From AP-15 sp963724435 (GTDB lineage: Bacteria; Pseudomonadota; Alphaproteobacteria; ATCC43930; CGMCC-115725): 64,000 nucleotides of DNA. The notes under the pieces are model-generated. The model did not search any database. It was not told the DNA's origin and saw nothing but the letters and a program-made list of their open reading frames with translations. Made by a program: the position numbers and the translations under genes. The DNA lies in NCBI GenBank assembly GCA_963724435.1, contig CAVRUN010000004.1, positions 62,001 to 126,000 on the forward strand. Reading direction: 5' to 3'. Below, piece by piece: positions 46,418-55,289 of this stretch (its first letter is position 1; each line of letters opens with the position of its first letter).

Positions 46418-47050
46418 TTGCGGTCTGCCCGGAGCGGTGTCGCCGTCGGCGAGCGTTTCGGCAAAATGCTGCGGCAGGAAAACCTCGACGGCGAATGGGA
46501 GTTGGCGATCGGGTTGCCCGCACCGTATGTGACGCGACGTGCACAAGCGATCGATCTCTTGATTCTCGGCCAACGAACCCCTGATCATGCGACTGGGCTC
46601 GACGCTCCGGAGGAAGTGGTCATGGCCTGCGGGCGTCCGGTCCTGGTCGTGCCATATGCCGGCCACCGAGATCGGATCGGCGAGACAGCGATCGTCGCCT
46701 GGAATGGCAGCCGCGAAGCGGCGCGCGCGGTGCAAGATGCATTGCCGCTGCTGGCGGCATTGGCGTCCGTTACCGTCCGCTTGGTCAATCCGGAGGAAGA
46801 CGCGGATATAGAACATGCTGATGGGCTGGTGGGTCATCTCGCAAGACATGGCCTGAATGCCCAGAAGCGGATCGTGCGCGAGGACATCCTGGCGGTCTCC
46901 GATATCGTCCTAACGCAGGTGGCCACTCTCGGCGCCAATTTGTTGGTAATGGGCGCCTACGGCCACTCTCGCCTACGCGAAATGATACTGGGTGGTGTCA
47001 CGCGCGAGATTTTGCGAAAGATGAGCGTGCCGATTCTGATGGCCCATTAA
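46418..47050 (+). CDS. Universal stress protein (UspA family), probably 5'-truncated
   Basis: 210 codons from a TTG; this start is weak and only marks the first possible codon. The second Usp domain is complete: VLVVPYAGH, TAIVAWNGSREAARAVQDALPLL and the nucleotide-binding MGAYGHSRLREMILGG-VTREIL (G2xG9xG type). The part before IDLLILGQ has only the end of a first domain. Two-domain relatives are about 275 residues and begin with a conserved hydrophobic strand that is absent here. The IS5 remnant ends 150 bp upstream, so the 5' part was probably lost by IS activity. The 3' end overlaps the convergent Crp/Fnr gene by 53 bases. Confidence 0.68.
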   Translation: MRSARSGVAVGERFGKMLRQENLDGEWELAIGLPAPYVTRRAQAIDLLILGQRTPDHATGLDAPEEVVMACGRPVLVVPYAGHRDRIGETAIVAWNGSREAARAVQDALPLLAALASVTVRLVNPEEDADIEHADGLVGHLARHGLNAQKRIVREDILAVSDIVLTQVATLGANLLVMGAYGHSRLREMILGGVTREILRKMSVPILMAH

Positions 47051-47777
47051 GCCACCTGTCCGAAGAGCTTTTATCGCCATTGGCAGTGAACCGGTCTGCT
47101 TCTTCGAGCGCCTCGCGATCGACAATCCTGATCCGCCGCGTGTCTAGCAGCCGGATCACGCCGCGGCGCTTTAGTTGGGTCAGAGAACGGCTGACAGTCT
47201 CAACCGAAAGTGCAAGGTAATCGGCGATATCCTCGCGCGAAATCGGCAGTAGCAGCGCGTCGGTTGGATCTGTGGACAGCCGTTCCGCCATCCTCAGAAG
47301 AAAGCACCCGACCTTCGCTTCCGCAGTGGTGCGCCCGAGCGTCAGGATTTGAGTTTGCAAGCGCGCCATCGCCTCGGTAGAGGCTTCTTGAAGCTGTTCT
47401 GCGACCCGAACATCGGAAGACGCGAGCGTTTCCATGCGGGCTCGGGGATAACGAGCAATCACAGTACCGTCGACGACAGCTTCTACGGTAAAGCGATGCC
47501 TGCCGCGAGTGCCAAAGCCGAACACGTCATTCGGCAGCAGGAGGTCCACGATCTGCCGTCGGCCGTCAATTCTCAGCGAAAATCGCCGTGCGACGCCAGA
47601 CACAACTCGGCACCAGCAATCGACCACGCTGTCTTCTTCATAGATTGCTTGGCCGCGAGTGTACCGGACCCGCGTCGCCAGTGCTTCGCCACGTTCCAAC
47701 CAGTTGCGCCCGGGCGCAATACGCTCATGGAGCCAAACCGGCTCGGTGCCGTTCCCGGCGCGCGCATCACAGCTCAT
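46998..47777 (-). CDS. Crp/Fnr-family transcription regulator (FixK-like)
   Basis: 259 residues. The N-terminal cyclic-nucleotide-binding-type barrel has RYTRGQAIYEEDS and RQIVDLLLPNDVFGFG; the C-terminal helix-turn-helix reads ISREDIADYLALSVETVSRSLTQLKRRGVIRL, where E-SVETVSR is the recognition pattern seen in Fnr/FixK proteins that bind TTGA-type sites. The four-Cys cluster of Fnr is absent, so oxygen is not sensed through an iron-sulfur centre. It borders the Usp gene and a soluble histidine kinase, which suggests a stress-response unit. Confidence 0.88.
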   Translation of the reverse strand: MSCDARAGNGTEPVWLHERIAPGRNWLERGEALATRVRYTRGQAIYEEDSVVDCWCRVVSGVARRFSLRIDGRRQIVDLLLPNDVFGFGTRGRHRFTVEAVVDGTVIARYPRARMETLASSDVRVAEQLQEASTEAMARLQTQILTLGRTTAEAKVGCFLLRMAERLSTDPTDALLLPISREDIADYLALSVETVSRSLTQLKRRGVIRLLDTRRIRIVDREALEEADRFTANGDKSSSDRWLNGPSESARSSFAKSRA

Positions 47778-47850
47778 CGTACCTCCTTTGCGGGATCTTC
47801 CCGCTTTGGGGCAGCCTGACTGTGGACCTCGGAGAAAGGAATTTAGGGGA

Positions 47851-47866
47851 TTTACGTACAGGTAAA
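47851..47866. promoter_or_regulatory. TTTAC-N6-GTAAA inverted repeat upstream of Crp/Fnr gene
   Basis: Arms of five bases lie 74-89 bp before the Crp/Fnr start. A second short palindrome with core AAACGTTT is nearby at about 47898. Either could be an operator for autoregulation; the evidence is shape only. Confidence 0.35.
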
Positions 47867-47909
47867 ACGTGCAACGGGGGGAGCGAAGCGTCTGTTGGAA
47901 ACGTTTACC

Positions 47910-48782
47910 TCACTCAGCACGGCCTTGACCGGAGGCCGGCGCTGCAATCGCAAAACAGCAGCCCCGCCCCGGCGCCGAACGAACCTCAATGCGGTGCCCA
48001 AGACAATCGGCGGCCCGCTTGACGATGAACAGGCCTAACCCGAGGCCCGCAGCGGGCGCCGGATCAAGCCGAGTAAAAGGTTCGAACAGGTGCGCCACCT
48101 GGTCTCGCGCGATCCCGGCGCCATTATCGCGGACCTCAATGCGAATTTCTGCTCCACGTCGGCGGCACCCGACCAAGACATGACCGCCGAATGCGGTGTG
48201 CTCGAGCGCATTACGCGCTAGATTTCGAACCATCCCTTCGAGAATCGTCGCGCTGCTGACGATCGTGGCATCGGTTCGAACAAACCGCAGATCGATAGAC
48301 TTTGCCCGCGCAAGCTCGGCCAGCTCTTGCGCGAGGCGCTGGAACAATGGCTGGAGCGGCACCGATTCCGCCTTAACGTGGCCGGACTGTTGCTGAATCC
48401 GGAACACGTCTGTGAGTTGATCGAGCCTTGCTGCTAACTCCCGGCTCGCTTGCTGAGCGTGGTGGAGATGGCGCCGCTCTGGGCCGGCGATAAGTTTCTG
48501 CGCAAGCAACTCGTGGGAGCCGACAATAACCTGCAAGGGCTGGCGCAGATCGTGGGTGACCATTGCCAGCACCGCTGCGTAGAAATCGTTGACACGCGCC
48601 AGCTCGGACTTGCACTGGTCATCGTGGGTCGCAAGGCATCCGATATTATGCGTTATTGGAAGACTATCGGGCGCTACATTCTTGATTTTCCCAACGGCCT
48701 GCATCGAACGCCACTTTTTTGGGTTAGCCCCAGTCGAGCAATATGAAGGGAAAGGTTCGATGACCATCAAGCTTTGCGCCAT
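47910..48782 (-). CDS. Soluble sensor histidine kinase without sensor domain
   Basis: 290 residues; AAGGAA lies nine bases before the ATG. The phosphoacceptor His is in AMVTHDLRQPLQVIVGSHEL near 85. The ATP-binding part has EGMVRNLARNALEHT (N box), EVRDNGAGIARD (G1) and AAGLGLGLFIVKRAAD (G2). No membrane segment and no PAS or GAF domain is seen in the first 60 residues. No response regulator is adjacent, so it is an orphan that may signal to a regulator elsewhere in the island (inference). Confidence 0.85.
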   Translation of the reverse strand: MAQSLMVIEPFPSYCSTGANPKKWRSMQAVGKIKNVAPDSLPITHNIGCLATHDDQCKSELARVNDFYAAVLAMVTHDLRQPLQVIVGSHELLAQKLIAGPERRHLHHAQQASRELAARLDQLTDVFRIQQQSGHVKAESVPLQPLFQRLAQELAELARAKSIDLRFVRTDATIVSSATILEGMVRNLARNALEHTAFGGHVLVGCRRRGAEIRIEVRDNGAGIARDQVAHLFEPFTRLDPAPAAGLGLGLFIVKRAADCLGHRIEVRSAPGRGCCFAIAAPASGQGRAE

Positions 48783-48860
48783 GATGCGGTTTCCTTTTGG
48801 CTCGCGGCTGCGTCCTTTGCCACAGCGAGGTAATGAAATCCGCCCACGGCTTGATCTGCC

Positions 48861-48874
48861 TTGAGGATCGTCAA
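48861..48874. promoter_or_regulatory. Possible Fnr-type half-site pair upstream of BON gene
   Basis: TTGA-GGATCG-TCAA has perfect outer arms of four bases at the Fnr spacing, although inner bases differ from TTGAT-N4-ATCAA. It lies 154 bp before the BON gene start and on the coding edge of a minus-strand kinase gene's upstream region. Treat as a candidate only. Confidence 0.3.
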
Positions 48875-49027
48875 TTTGCGCGCAGCGGCTTCTCTGCTAA
48901 CGATCCGCCAAAACGGCTGGAAGTTGACATCCGTCAAGGTGGCCGGAGCCGCACGACGCCAAAGATGTGGCTTGGGCGGGGCTGGTGCCCGGGCTGGTTC
49001 TGCCAACCGTTGTAGCGAGGAGAGACC

Positions 49028-49681
49028 ATGAAAGCCGATAGCGATATCAAGCGCGACGTCGAGAATGAGCTTCGAGCGGATCCGATAGTCGATGCCACCG
49101 ACATTGCCGTGGCCGTCAAAGACGGAGTTGTGACCCTATCCGGCTTTGTGCGCAGCTATTCGGAAAAACTCGGAGCCGAAGCTGCCGCCAAACGCGTGGC
49201 AGGCGTGGTCGGGCTAGCGAACGATTTGGAGGTGCGCCTTTCCAGCTCTGACCAGCGGCCGGACCCGGAGATCGCGCGTGACGCCGTTGCCGCGATCCGC
49301 AGCCGGTTGCCGGCGAGTGGTGAGCACATCCGCGTGGTTGTCGACAAGGGATGGGTGACGCTCGAGGGCCAGGTCGAGTGGCATTATCAGCGCCAGGAAG
49401 CGGAACGCGCCGTGCGCCGGATCAAGGGTGTCAGGGGCGTCGTCAACGCGATATCGATCGCACCGCACGCCACACCGAACGAAGTCCGCCAGAAGATCGA
49501 AGAAGCTTTTCGCCGCTCCGCCGAAATCGACGCGAGCCGCATCGCGGTGGAAGTCAATGGCGGCGAAGTCGTGCTACGGGGGACCGTGCGGTCCTGGGCT
49601 GAACGCCAGGAAGCGGAGCGGGCCGCGTGGGCAGCGCCGGGCGTTACTAAAGTAGAAAATCGGATCACGATCGGCGTGTAG
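49028..49681 (+). CDS. BON-domain protein with three repeats
   Basis: 217 residues; GAGGAGA lies five bases before the ATG. Three BON repeats begin near residues 5, 80 and 150, each with the pattern V-x-V-x-DGVVTLSG (second: VDKGWVTLEG, third: VNGGEVVLRG). In family members such as OsmY these domains bind phospholipid. No signal peptide is visible, unlike OsmY, so this protein may remain in the cytoplasm. It precedes clpB by 87 bp and is probably stress-induced with it. Confidence 0.85.
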   Translation: MKADSDIKRDVENELRADPIVDATDIAVAVKDGVVTLSGFVRSYSEKLGAEAAAKRVAGVVGLANDLEVRLSSSDQRPDPEIARDAVAAIRSRLPASGEHIRVVVDKGWVTLEGQVEWHYQRQEAERAVRRIKGVRGVVNAISIAPHATPNEVRQKIEEAFRRSAEIDASRIAVEVNGGEVVLRGTVRSWAERQEAERAAWAAPGVTKVENRITIGV

Positions 49682-49768
49682 CGAGGCGCCCACGCTTCCA
49701 GCCGCCGCACCTCAGCATTGGCGGCCATCACGTAACAGCGGCGCGGAGAGCCAACGCGGGATATTGTC

Positions 49769-52390
49769 ATGGAACTCGAAAAATATACCGATCGTGCCAA
49801 GGGATTCTTGCAGTCGGCGCAGAGCTTGGCGCTGCGCAGTGGCCATCAGCGGCTGACCCCGGAGCACCTCTTAAAGGTGCTGCTGGAGGATACTGAGGGG
49901 CTGTGCGCCAATCTCATTCGCGCCGCCGGGGGTGACCCGAAGGCGGCGCTAGCCGCGGCCGACGCCGAGCTCCACCGGCTTCCGAAAGTCGAGGGGTCGG
50001 GGGCGGGGCAGGTCTACATGTCGCCCGAATTGGCGCGGGTGTTCGAGCAAGCCGAGCAATTGGCGCAGCGCGCCGGCGACAATTATGTCACCGTGGAACG
50101 GCTGTTGCTCGCATTGGCCGCGGCCGCCGGTACTGGCGCGGCGAAGGCTCTCGCGGCGGCGCGGGTCGACGCGCAGAGCCTCAACCGCGCGATCGAAGAG
50201 GTGCGGAAGGGCCGCAAGGCCGACACCGCCTCGGCCGAGGAAGGCTACGACGCGTTAAAGAAATACACGCGCGACCTGACCGAGGCGGCACGCGACGGCA
50301 AGCTTGACCCGGTCATCGGGCGCGACGAGGAGATTCGCCGCACGATCCAGGTCCTGTCGCGGCGCACCAAGAACAACCCGGTATTGATCGGTGAGCCCGG
50401 GGTCGGCAAGACGGCGATTGTCGAGGGCCTCGCCCTGCGCATTGTCAATGGCGACGTGCCGGAGAGCTTAAAGAACAAGAAACTGCTGTCGCTCGATCTC
50501 GGCGCCTTGTTGGCCGGAGCCAAGTACCGCGGCGAGTTTGAGGAGCGTCTGAAGGCGGTTCTGACCGAAATTACCGCGAGCGCCGGCGAGATCATCTTGT
50601 TCATCGACGAGTTGCACACGCTTGTCGGCGCCGGCAAGGCGGAAGGCGCGATGGACGCCTCCAACATGCTCAAACCCGCCCTGGCTCGCGGCGAGCTGCA
50701 TTGCGTCGGGGCAACCACCCTCGACGAATACCGCAAGAATATCGAAAAGGACGCGGCGCTCGAGCGCCGCTTCCAGCCGATTTATGTCGGCGAGCCTTCG
50801 GTCGAGGATACGATCTCGATCCTGCGCGGGATCAAGGAGAAATACGAGCTTCATCACGGGGTTCGGATCACCGACGCCGCGATCGTCGCGGCTGCGACCC
50901 TCGCCAACCGCTACATCACTGACCGGTTTCTGCCCGACAAGGCGATCGACCTGATGGATGAGGCGGCCGCAAGGCTGCGCATGATGATCGACTCGAAGCC
51001 CGAGGAATTGGACGAGCTCGACCGCCGCATCGTGCAGCTGAAGATCGAGCGCGAGGCGTTGAAGAAGGAGACCGACCCCGGTTCGCGCGATCGCCTGCAA
51101 AAGCTCGAACATGAGCTCAGCGAGCTCGAAGAACGATCCGCCGAGCTGACGGCACAGTGGCAGGCCGAAAAGGAAAAGTTGGCCGGCGCGCAGAAGCTCA
51201 AGGAACAGCTTGAACAGGCTCGCCTCGAGCTCGAGCAGGCGCAGCGCCGCGGTGACTGGACCCGCGCCGGCGAACTCGCCTACGGCATCATCCCCGACCT
51301 CGAAAAGCGACTCGCCGCGGCCGAAGCTAAAGAGGGCAGCGGGGTCATGGGAGCCGAAGCGGTGACCGCCGAGCACATCGCGGCGGTGGTGTCGCGCTGG
51401 ACCGGTGTGCCGGTTGAAAAGATGCTCGAAGGTGAGCGGGGCAAGCTTCTCCACATGGAGGAAGCGCTGAAGGCGCGCGTCGTCGGCCAAGACGAGGCGA
51501 TCGCCGCAGTCTCGCAGGCAGTGCGCCGGGCGCGAGCCGGGCTGCAGGACCCCAACCGGCCGATAGGCTCGTTCCTCTTCCTGGGTCCGACCGGCGTCGG
51601 CAAGACCGAATTGACCAAGGCGCTCGCCGAATTCCTGTTCGACGACGAGCGCGCAATGGTGCGCATCGACATGTCGGAATACATGGAACGGCACTCGGTC
51701 GCACGGCTGATCGGCGCCCCGCCGGGCTATGTCGGTTATGAAGAAGGCGGCAGCCTGACCGAGGCGGTGCGACGCCGTCCGTACCAGGTGATCCTGTTCG
51801 ATGAAGTCGAAAAAGCCCATCCGGACGTATTCAACGTTCTGCTGCAGGTGCTCGACGACGGGCGCCTGACGGACGGCCAGGGCCGCACGGTCGACTTCCG
51901 CAACACCCTGATCGTGCTGACCTCAAACCTCGGCAGCGAGTACCTCGCGAGCCTGCCAGAGGGGCAGGCGGTCGATGCGGTGCGGGCTCAGGTCATGGAG
52001 GCGGTGCGCGCTGCGTTCCGCCCGGAATTCCTCAACCGTCTCGACGAAATCCTGCTGTTCCGCCGTCTGTCGCGCGATGACATGGTGGGCATCGTCGACA
52101 TCCAGCTGCGGCAATTGCAGAAGCTGCTGGATGAGCGAAAGGTGACATTGGAGATCGACCCCGAGGCGAAGCAGTGGCTGGCCAATGCCGGCTACGACCC
52201 GGTCTATGGTGCCCGGCCATTAAAGCGGGTAATCCAGCGCGAATTGCAGAACCCGCTCGCCGAGAAGATCCTCGCCGGCGAGATCCGCGACGGCGACACC
52301 GTCCGGGTGAGGGCCAGCCCGCTCGGTCTGCTCCTGGAGCCTGTCCACCACGACGAGGATCTCGAGGCCCAACGCCACGCCGCGCAGTGA
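49769..52390 (+). CDS. clpB: ATP-dependent disaggregase ClpB
   Basis: 873 residues, the usual length. The N-terminal Clp_N double repeat (1-145) is followed by AAA-1 with Walker A GEPGVGKT at 209-216 and the sensor stretch GATTLDEYRKNIEKDAALERRF, then a coiled-coil M domain (about 400-530), AAA-2 with Walker A GPTGVGKT at 607-614, and a C-terminal D2-small domain (VYGARPLKRVIQREL). The protein rescues aggregates together with DnaK after heat or other stress. A CIRCE or sigma-32 site was not recognised. It is the second clear stress gene in the same direction after the BON gene. Confidence 0.96.
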   Translation: MELEKYTDRAKGFLQSAQSLALRSGHQRLTPEHLLKVLLEDTEGLCANLIRAAGGDPKAALAAADAELHRLPKVEGSGAGQVYMSPELARVFEQAEQLAQRAGDNYVTVERLLLALAAAAGTGAAKALAAARVDAQSLNRAIEEVRKGRKADTASAEEGYDALKKYTRDLTEAARDGKLDPVIGRDEEIRRTIQVLSRRTKNNPVLIGEPGVGKTAIVEGLALRIVNGDVPESLKNKKLLSLDLGALLAGAKYRGEFEERLKAVLTEITASAGEIILFIDELHTLVGAGKAEGAMDASNMLKPALARGELHCVGATTLDEYRKNIEKDAALERRFQPIYVGEPSVEDTISILRGIKEKYELHHGVRITDAAIVAAATLANRYITDRFLPDKAIDLMDEAAARLRMMIDSKPEELDELDRRIVQLKIEREALKKETDPGSRDRLQKLEHELSELEERSAELTAQWQAEKEKLAGAQKLKEQLEQARLELEQAQRRGDWTRAGELAYGIIPDLEKRLAAAEAKEGSGVMGAEAVTAEHIAAVVSRWTGVPVEKMLEGERGKLLHMEEALKARVVGQDEAIAAVSQAVRRARAGLQDPNRPIGSFLFLGPTGVGKTELTKALAEFLFDDERAMVRIDMSEYMERHSVARLIGAPPGYVGYEEGGSLTEAVRRRPYQVILFDEVEKAHPDVFNVLLQVLDDGRLTDGQGRTVDFRNTLIVLTSNLGSEYLASLPEGQAVDAVRAQVMEAVRAAFRPEFLNRLDEILLFRRLSRDDMVGIVDIQLRQLQKLLDERKVTLEIDPEAKQWLANAGYDPVYGARPLKRVIQRELQNPLAEKILAGEIRDGDTVRVRASPLGLLLEPVHHDEDLEAQRHAAQ

Positions 52391-52414
52391 ACTTAGGCAT
52401 AGGAGCCACCGCGT

Positions 52415-53674
52415 ATGAACGATTCAGCCCAACCGGCGATCAAGATCTACGGCACGCGGGGGTCGACCGTCTGCTACTCGATCCGCGACTTTCTTCATCG
52501 CAGTGATGTCCCGTTTCAATGGATCGATCTGACGAGCGATGAACAGGCCCGCGCCGAGGCGGAGGTCTCGGGTCTCGAAGATCGGCGCTTGCCGATCTGC
52601 GAATTCCCCGACGGTACGCGGATCGAGCGTGCGACGGTTCGCCAGGTCCTCGAAAAACTCGGCTGGTACAAAAATCCCTCGCGAGAAGAATACGATCTGG
52701 CGATCTATGGCGCCGGGCCGGCTGGGTTGAGTGCGGCTGTCTACGGCGCTTCGGAGGGACTGAAGACGGTTGTGATCGAACGCTATGCGGTCGGTGGCCA
52801 GGCCGGCAGCAGTCCGAAGATCGAGAATTATCTGGGATTTCCGGAAGGCATCAGCGGCGCGGACCTCGCCGAACGCGCCCGCGAGCAAGCGTGCCGGTTC
52901 GGCGCGGAAATTTTGGTCGCCCGTGCTGGTATCCGCGGCGAAGTCGTCGCCGGCAAGGGGATCGGCTACCTCGATGATGGGACAAAGATCATCGCTCGCG
53001 CGTCGGTCTGCGCCACTGGGGTCGATTACCGCAAACTCGGCCGGCCGAACGAGGATCGCTTGTTCGGAGCGGGCGTCTATTACGGCGCCGGGGCCAGTGA
53101 GGCTATGCTGTGCAGTCGTCAGGAGGTGTATCTGGTGGGCGGCGGCAATTCTGCCGGCCAGGCGGCGCTGCACTTTGCGCGCTATGCGGCGCGGGTGAAC
53201 ATGGTGGTGCGCGAGGATTCGCTAAAGGCTTACATGTCCGATTATCTGATCGATCGGATTCGCGACGAGCCAAAGGTCAATGTGCTGACAAACACAGAGG
53301 TTACGGCACTGCACGGAGACAGCACGTTGCAGGCGATCACTCTCAGAAACAACAAGACCGGCAAGGAATGGACAGCGCAGACGAGTTGGCTCTTTCTCTG
53401 CCTCGGGGGTGCGCCGCAGACGCAATGGGCGGCGGAAGCGGGCGTCCTCTGCGATAGCGGCGGTTATATAATCACCGGGCCGGATCTGCTGAGGAACGGC
53501 AAACGCCCCGTGAACTGGTCACTCGATCGCGACCCCCTCGACATGGAAACGAGCCTGCCGGGGGTTTTTGCCGCCGGGGACGTGCGGCAGGGCTCGATCA
53601 AACGTTGCGCCTCAGCAGTTGGCGAGGGGGCCAGGACCATCGTTTCCGTCCACCGCTATCTGGCGGACGGCTAA
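52415..53674 (+). CDS. Thioredoxin-reductase-like flavoprotein lacking CxxC, with glutaredoxin-like N-terminus
   Basis: 419 residues; AGGAG is nine bases upstream. Residues 8-85 resemble a glutaredoxin fold (IKIYGTRGSTVCYSIRDFL, PICEFPDGTRIERATV) with one Cys in place of CPYC. From residue 93 there is the TrxB architecture: AIYGAGPAGLSAAVYGASEGL, GGQAGSSPKIENYLGFPEGI, the NADPH site LVGGGNSAGQAALHFAR, and FAAGDVRQGSIKRCASAVGEG. The redox CATC motif of TrxB is replaced by GASEAML. It therefore cannot pass electrons to thioredoxin in the classic way. It follows clpB by 25 bp and may be cotranscribed. Relatives of this type are known in stress islands. Confidence 0.82.
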   Translation: MNDSAQPAIKIYGTRGSTVCYSIRDFLHRSDVPFQWIDLTSDEQARAEAEVSGLEDRRLPICEFPDGTRIERATVRQVLEKLGWYKNPSREEYDLAIYGAGPAGLSAAVYGASEGLKTVVIERYAVGGQAGSSPKIENYLGFPEGISGADLAERAREQACRFGAEILVARAGIRGEVVAGKGIGYLDDGTKIIARASVCATGVDYRKLGRPNEDRLFGAGVYYGAGASEAMLCSRQEVYLVGGGNSAGQAALHFARYAARVNMVVREDSLKAYMSDYLIDRIRDEPKVNVLTNTEVTALHGDSTLQAITLRNNKTGKEWTAQTSWLFLCLGGAPQTQWAAEAGVLCDSGGYIITGPDLLRNGKRPVNWSLDRDPLDMETSLPGVFAAGDVRQGSIKRCASAVGEGARTIVSVHRYLADG

Positions 53675-53705
53675 CGTCGATCCCCTCGCCGCTGGAGAAA
53701 GGGAA

Positions 53706-54065
53706 ATGATCGCCCAGCGCTTCCATGATAGCCGAGAAGCCGGGCGGCTGCTGGCGGCAAAGGTCGCCGCTTATGCCGATCGCCCGGATGTGGTCGTGCT
53801 GGCATTGCCGCGCGGCGGCGTACCCGTTGCACATGAAGTGGCCGATCCCCTTCACGTGCCGCTCGAAGTGTTTGTCATTCGCAAGCTCGGTGTCCCGGGC
53901 CACGAAGAGCTGGCGATGGGCGCCATTGCGACCGGCGGCAGATCAGTTCGACGCGGTGCTGCATTTCGACAAGACCCGCGCGGTCGAATACACCCCGAAT
54001 GGGAGGCGGGGGGAACTGCCCGAGACATTCCCCTTTGCGGTCTGATCGCGTCGCTGCAGGACTAA
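53706..54065 (+). pseudogene. Phosphoribosyltransferase head fused out of frame to an erythromycin-esterase-like tail
   Basis: GGAGAAAGGGAA precedes the ATG. The first 80 residues match the COG1926 phosphoribosyltransferase start: REAGRLLAAKVAAY, DVVVLALPRGGVPVAHEVA, VIRKLGVPGHEELAMGAIATGG. After that, the frame has no similarity and ends at 54065. In another frame from about 53938 to 54045 the text reads DQFDAVLHFDKTRAVE, the usual C-terminus of erythromycin esterase-like proteins. Phosphoribosyltransferase and esterase are often adjacent or fused; a deletion between them explains this remnant. A functional product is unlikely. Confidence 0.7.
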
Positions 54066-54103
54066 GTGTCGCCAGATTTCGCCCGGTTGAAGGAGACAAG
54101 AGC

Positions 54104-54478
54104 ATGACGGTAAAGCTTAATGCCCGGGCCTACGACCATGCAAAAAGACTGATCAACGAGGGCGAGTTCATCGTTGATGAGAGGGATGCGTGGAGCGAAC
54201 ATCGACCCTCAGCACAAAGGGAAAATGAATTTATCCGCGAGCACGGCATTGCCGAGTACGGGAAATGGTATCTCGGGATAAACGATGAAAAATCCGAGAA
54301 AACCAAAGGGCATTACGAGTTCCCCTACGGGGATTTTCGCAATGTACACCGGTGCGGCGTGCTCACCGCAGAAAGCCGGGCCGGCCAATACAAGCATCAC
54401 GACATCGAGAATGCCACCGCACACTTGCATGGCATGATCGACGCCAAGCGACCAGACGTGGCGGCCATAAGAAGCTAA
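54104..54478 (+). CDS. Conserved hypothetical protein, 124 residues
   Basis: AAGGAGA lies seven bases before the ATG, so this is well-supported translation. The protein is hydrophilic, with VDERDAWSEHRPS, ENEFIREHGIAEYGKWYLG, KTKGHYEFPYGDFRNVHRCG and HLHGMIDA. I recognise it as a widespread soil-bacterial protein of unknown function. It lacks cysteine pairs, signals and membrane parts. The location between the broken phosphoribosyltransferase and the MarC gene suggests a stress role, without proof. Confidence 0.75.
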   Translation: MTVKLNARAYDHAKRLINEGEFIVDERDAWSEHRPSAQRENEFIREHGIAEYGKWYLGINDEKSEKTKGHYEFPYGDFRNVHRCGVLTAESRAGQYKHHDIENATAHLHGMIDAKRPDVAAIRS

Positions 54479-54568
54479 TTCTCGTCTTATCGACGGCTGG
54501 GTGTGGGTGTTCGCGGAGAGCGAAGGCCGCCGGCTCACCGGGTTCTTCACCGTCCTGCATGCATAGCG

Positions 54569-55207
54569 ATGAGGAGCACGTTCGAATTTGGCGCTTCGGC
54601 AATCGTGACGCTCCTCGTCACAATCGGTCCGCTCGAAACTGCGGCCATCTTCGGGTTGCTGACCGGCGGCGCCCGGCGAGCCGCGCGTTACCGGCTGGCC
54701 GTCGAAGCCGTTGTCATCTCCGGCGGTGTCCTTGTCGTCTTCGCCATCGGCGGGCCCCGCTTCCTCGCACTCTTGCACGTCAGCGTCGCGGCTTTTCAGG
54801 TAGCTGCGGGTATCCTGCTCATTCTGCAATCGATTGAGCTCATTTTCGCTCACCCGAGCGGCCTTTCCGCGCTGACCGCGGGTGAGGAAAAAGAGGCCAA
54901 AGGCACCAGTGAGATTGCGGTTTTTCCACTCGCAATACCTTTGATTGCGGGACCGGCGAGCATAACGGCCGCAATGCTCTTGATGGGGCAGGCCGGCGCC
55001 GATCTCGCGAAGGTCGCGGTCTTCTTTCTTTCGTTGCTGCTTGCATTGGTGCTGACCTGGGCCGCGCTGGTGCTGGTCGACCCGCTCGGGCGGGTGCTGG
55101 GCGTGACCGGCACAAATGTGATCGCCCGTATTTCCGGCATCCTGCTGGCGGCGCTCGCTGTCCAGTTTATCTTTGATGGAATTAGCCATAGCCATTTGCT
55201 GCGGTAA
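54569..55207 (+). CDS. MarC-family integral membrane protein
   Basis: 212 residues from the ATG at 54569, where the hydrophobic protein begins; upstream codons are not membrane-like. Six membrane helices are likely. Family motifs are IVTLLVTIGPLETAAIFGLLT (NPxG-like GPLE turn), AFQVAAGILLILQSIELI, IAVFPLAIPLIAGPASIT and GRVLGVTGTNVIARISGILLAALAVQFIF. MarC proteins were once linked to antibiotic resistance, but their true substrate is not known. The gene is 90 bp after the small hypothetical gene. Confidence 0.82.
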   Translation: MRSTFEFGASAIVTLLVTIGPLETAAIFGLLTGGARRAARYRLAVEAVVISGGVLVVFAIGGPRFLALLHVSVAAFQVAAGILLILQSIELIFAHPSGLSALTAGEEKEAKGTSEIAVFPLAIPLIAGPASITAAMLLMGQAGADLAKVAVFFLSLLLALVLTWAALVLVDPLGRVLGVTGTNVIARISGILLAALAVQFIFDGISHSHLLR

Positions 55208-55289
55208 GAGAGGCTGGCCTGAGAATGGCACACGAAGTATCGATCGTCTTGCCACGTCATCTCGCAATCCGGGGCTGAAGGAGGCAATC

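Noticed and set aside
49682..49768. CIRCE or sigma-32 promoter before clpB
   Set aside because: No TTAGCACTC/GAGTGCTAA pair and no convincing heat-shock promoter was seen in this 87-bp gap.
50468..51820. 450-codon frame on the minus strand
   Set aside because: It lies fully inside clpB on the other strand, has no family features, and follows the codon-position GC bias of clpB.
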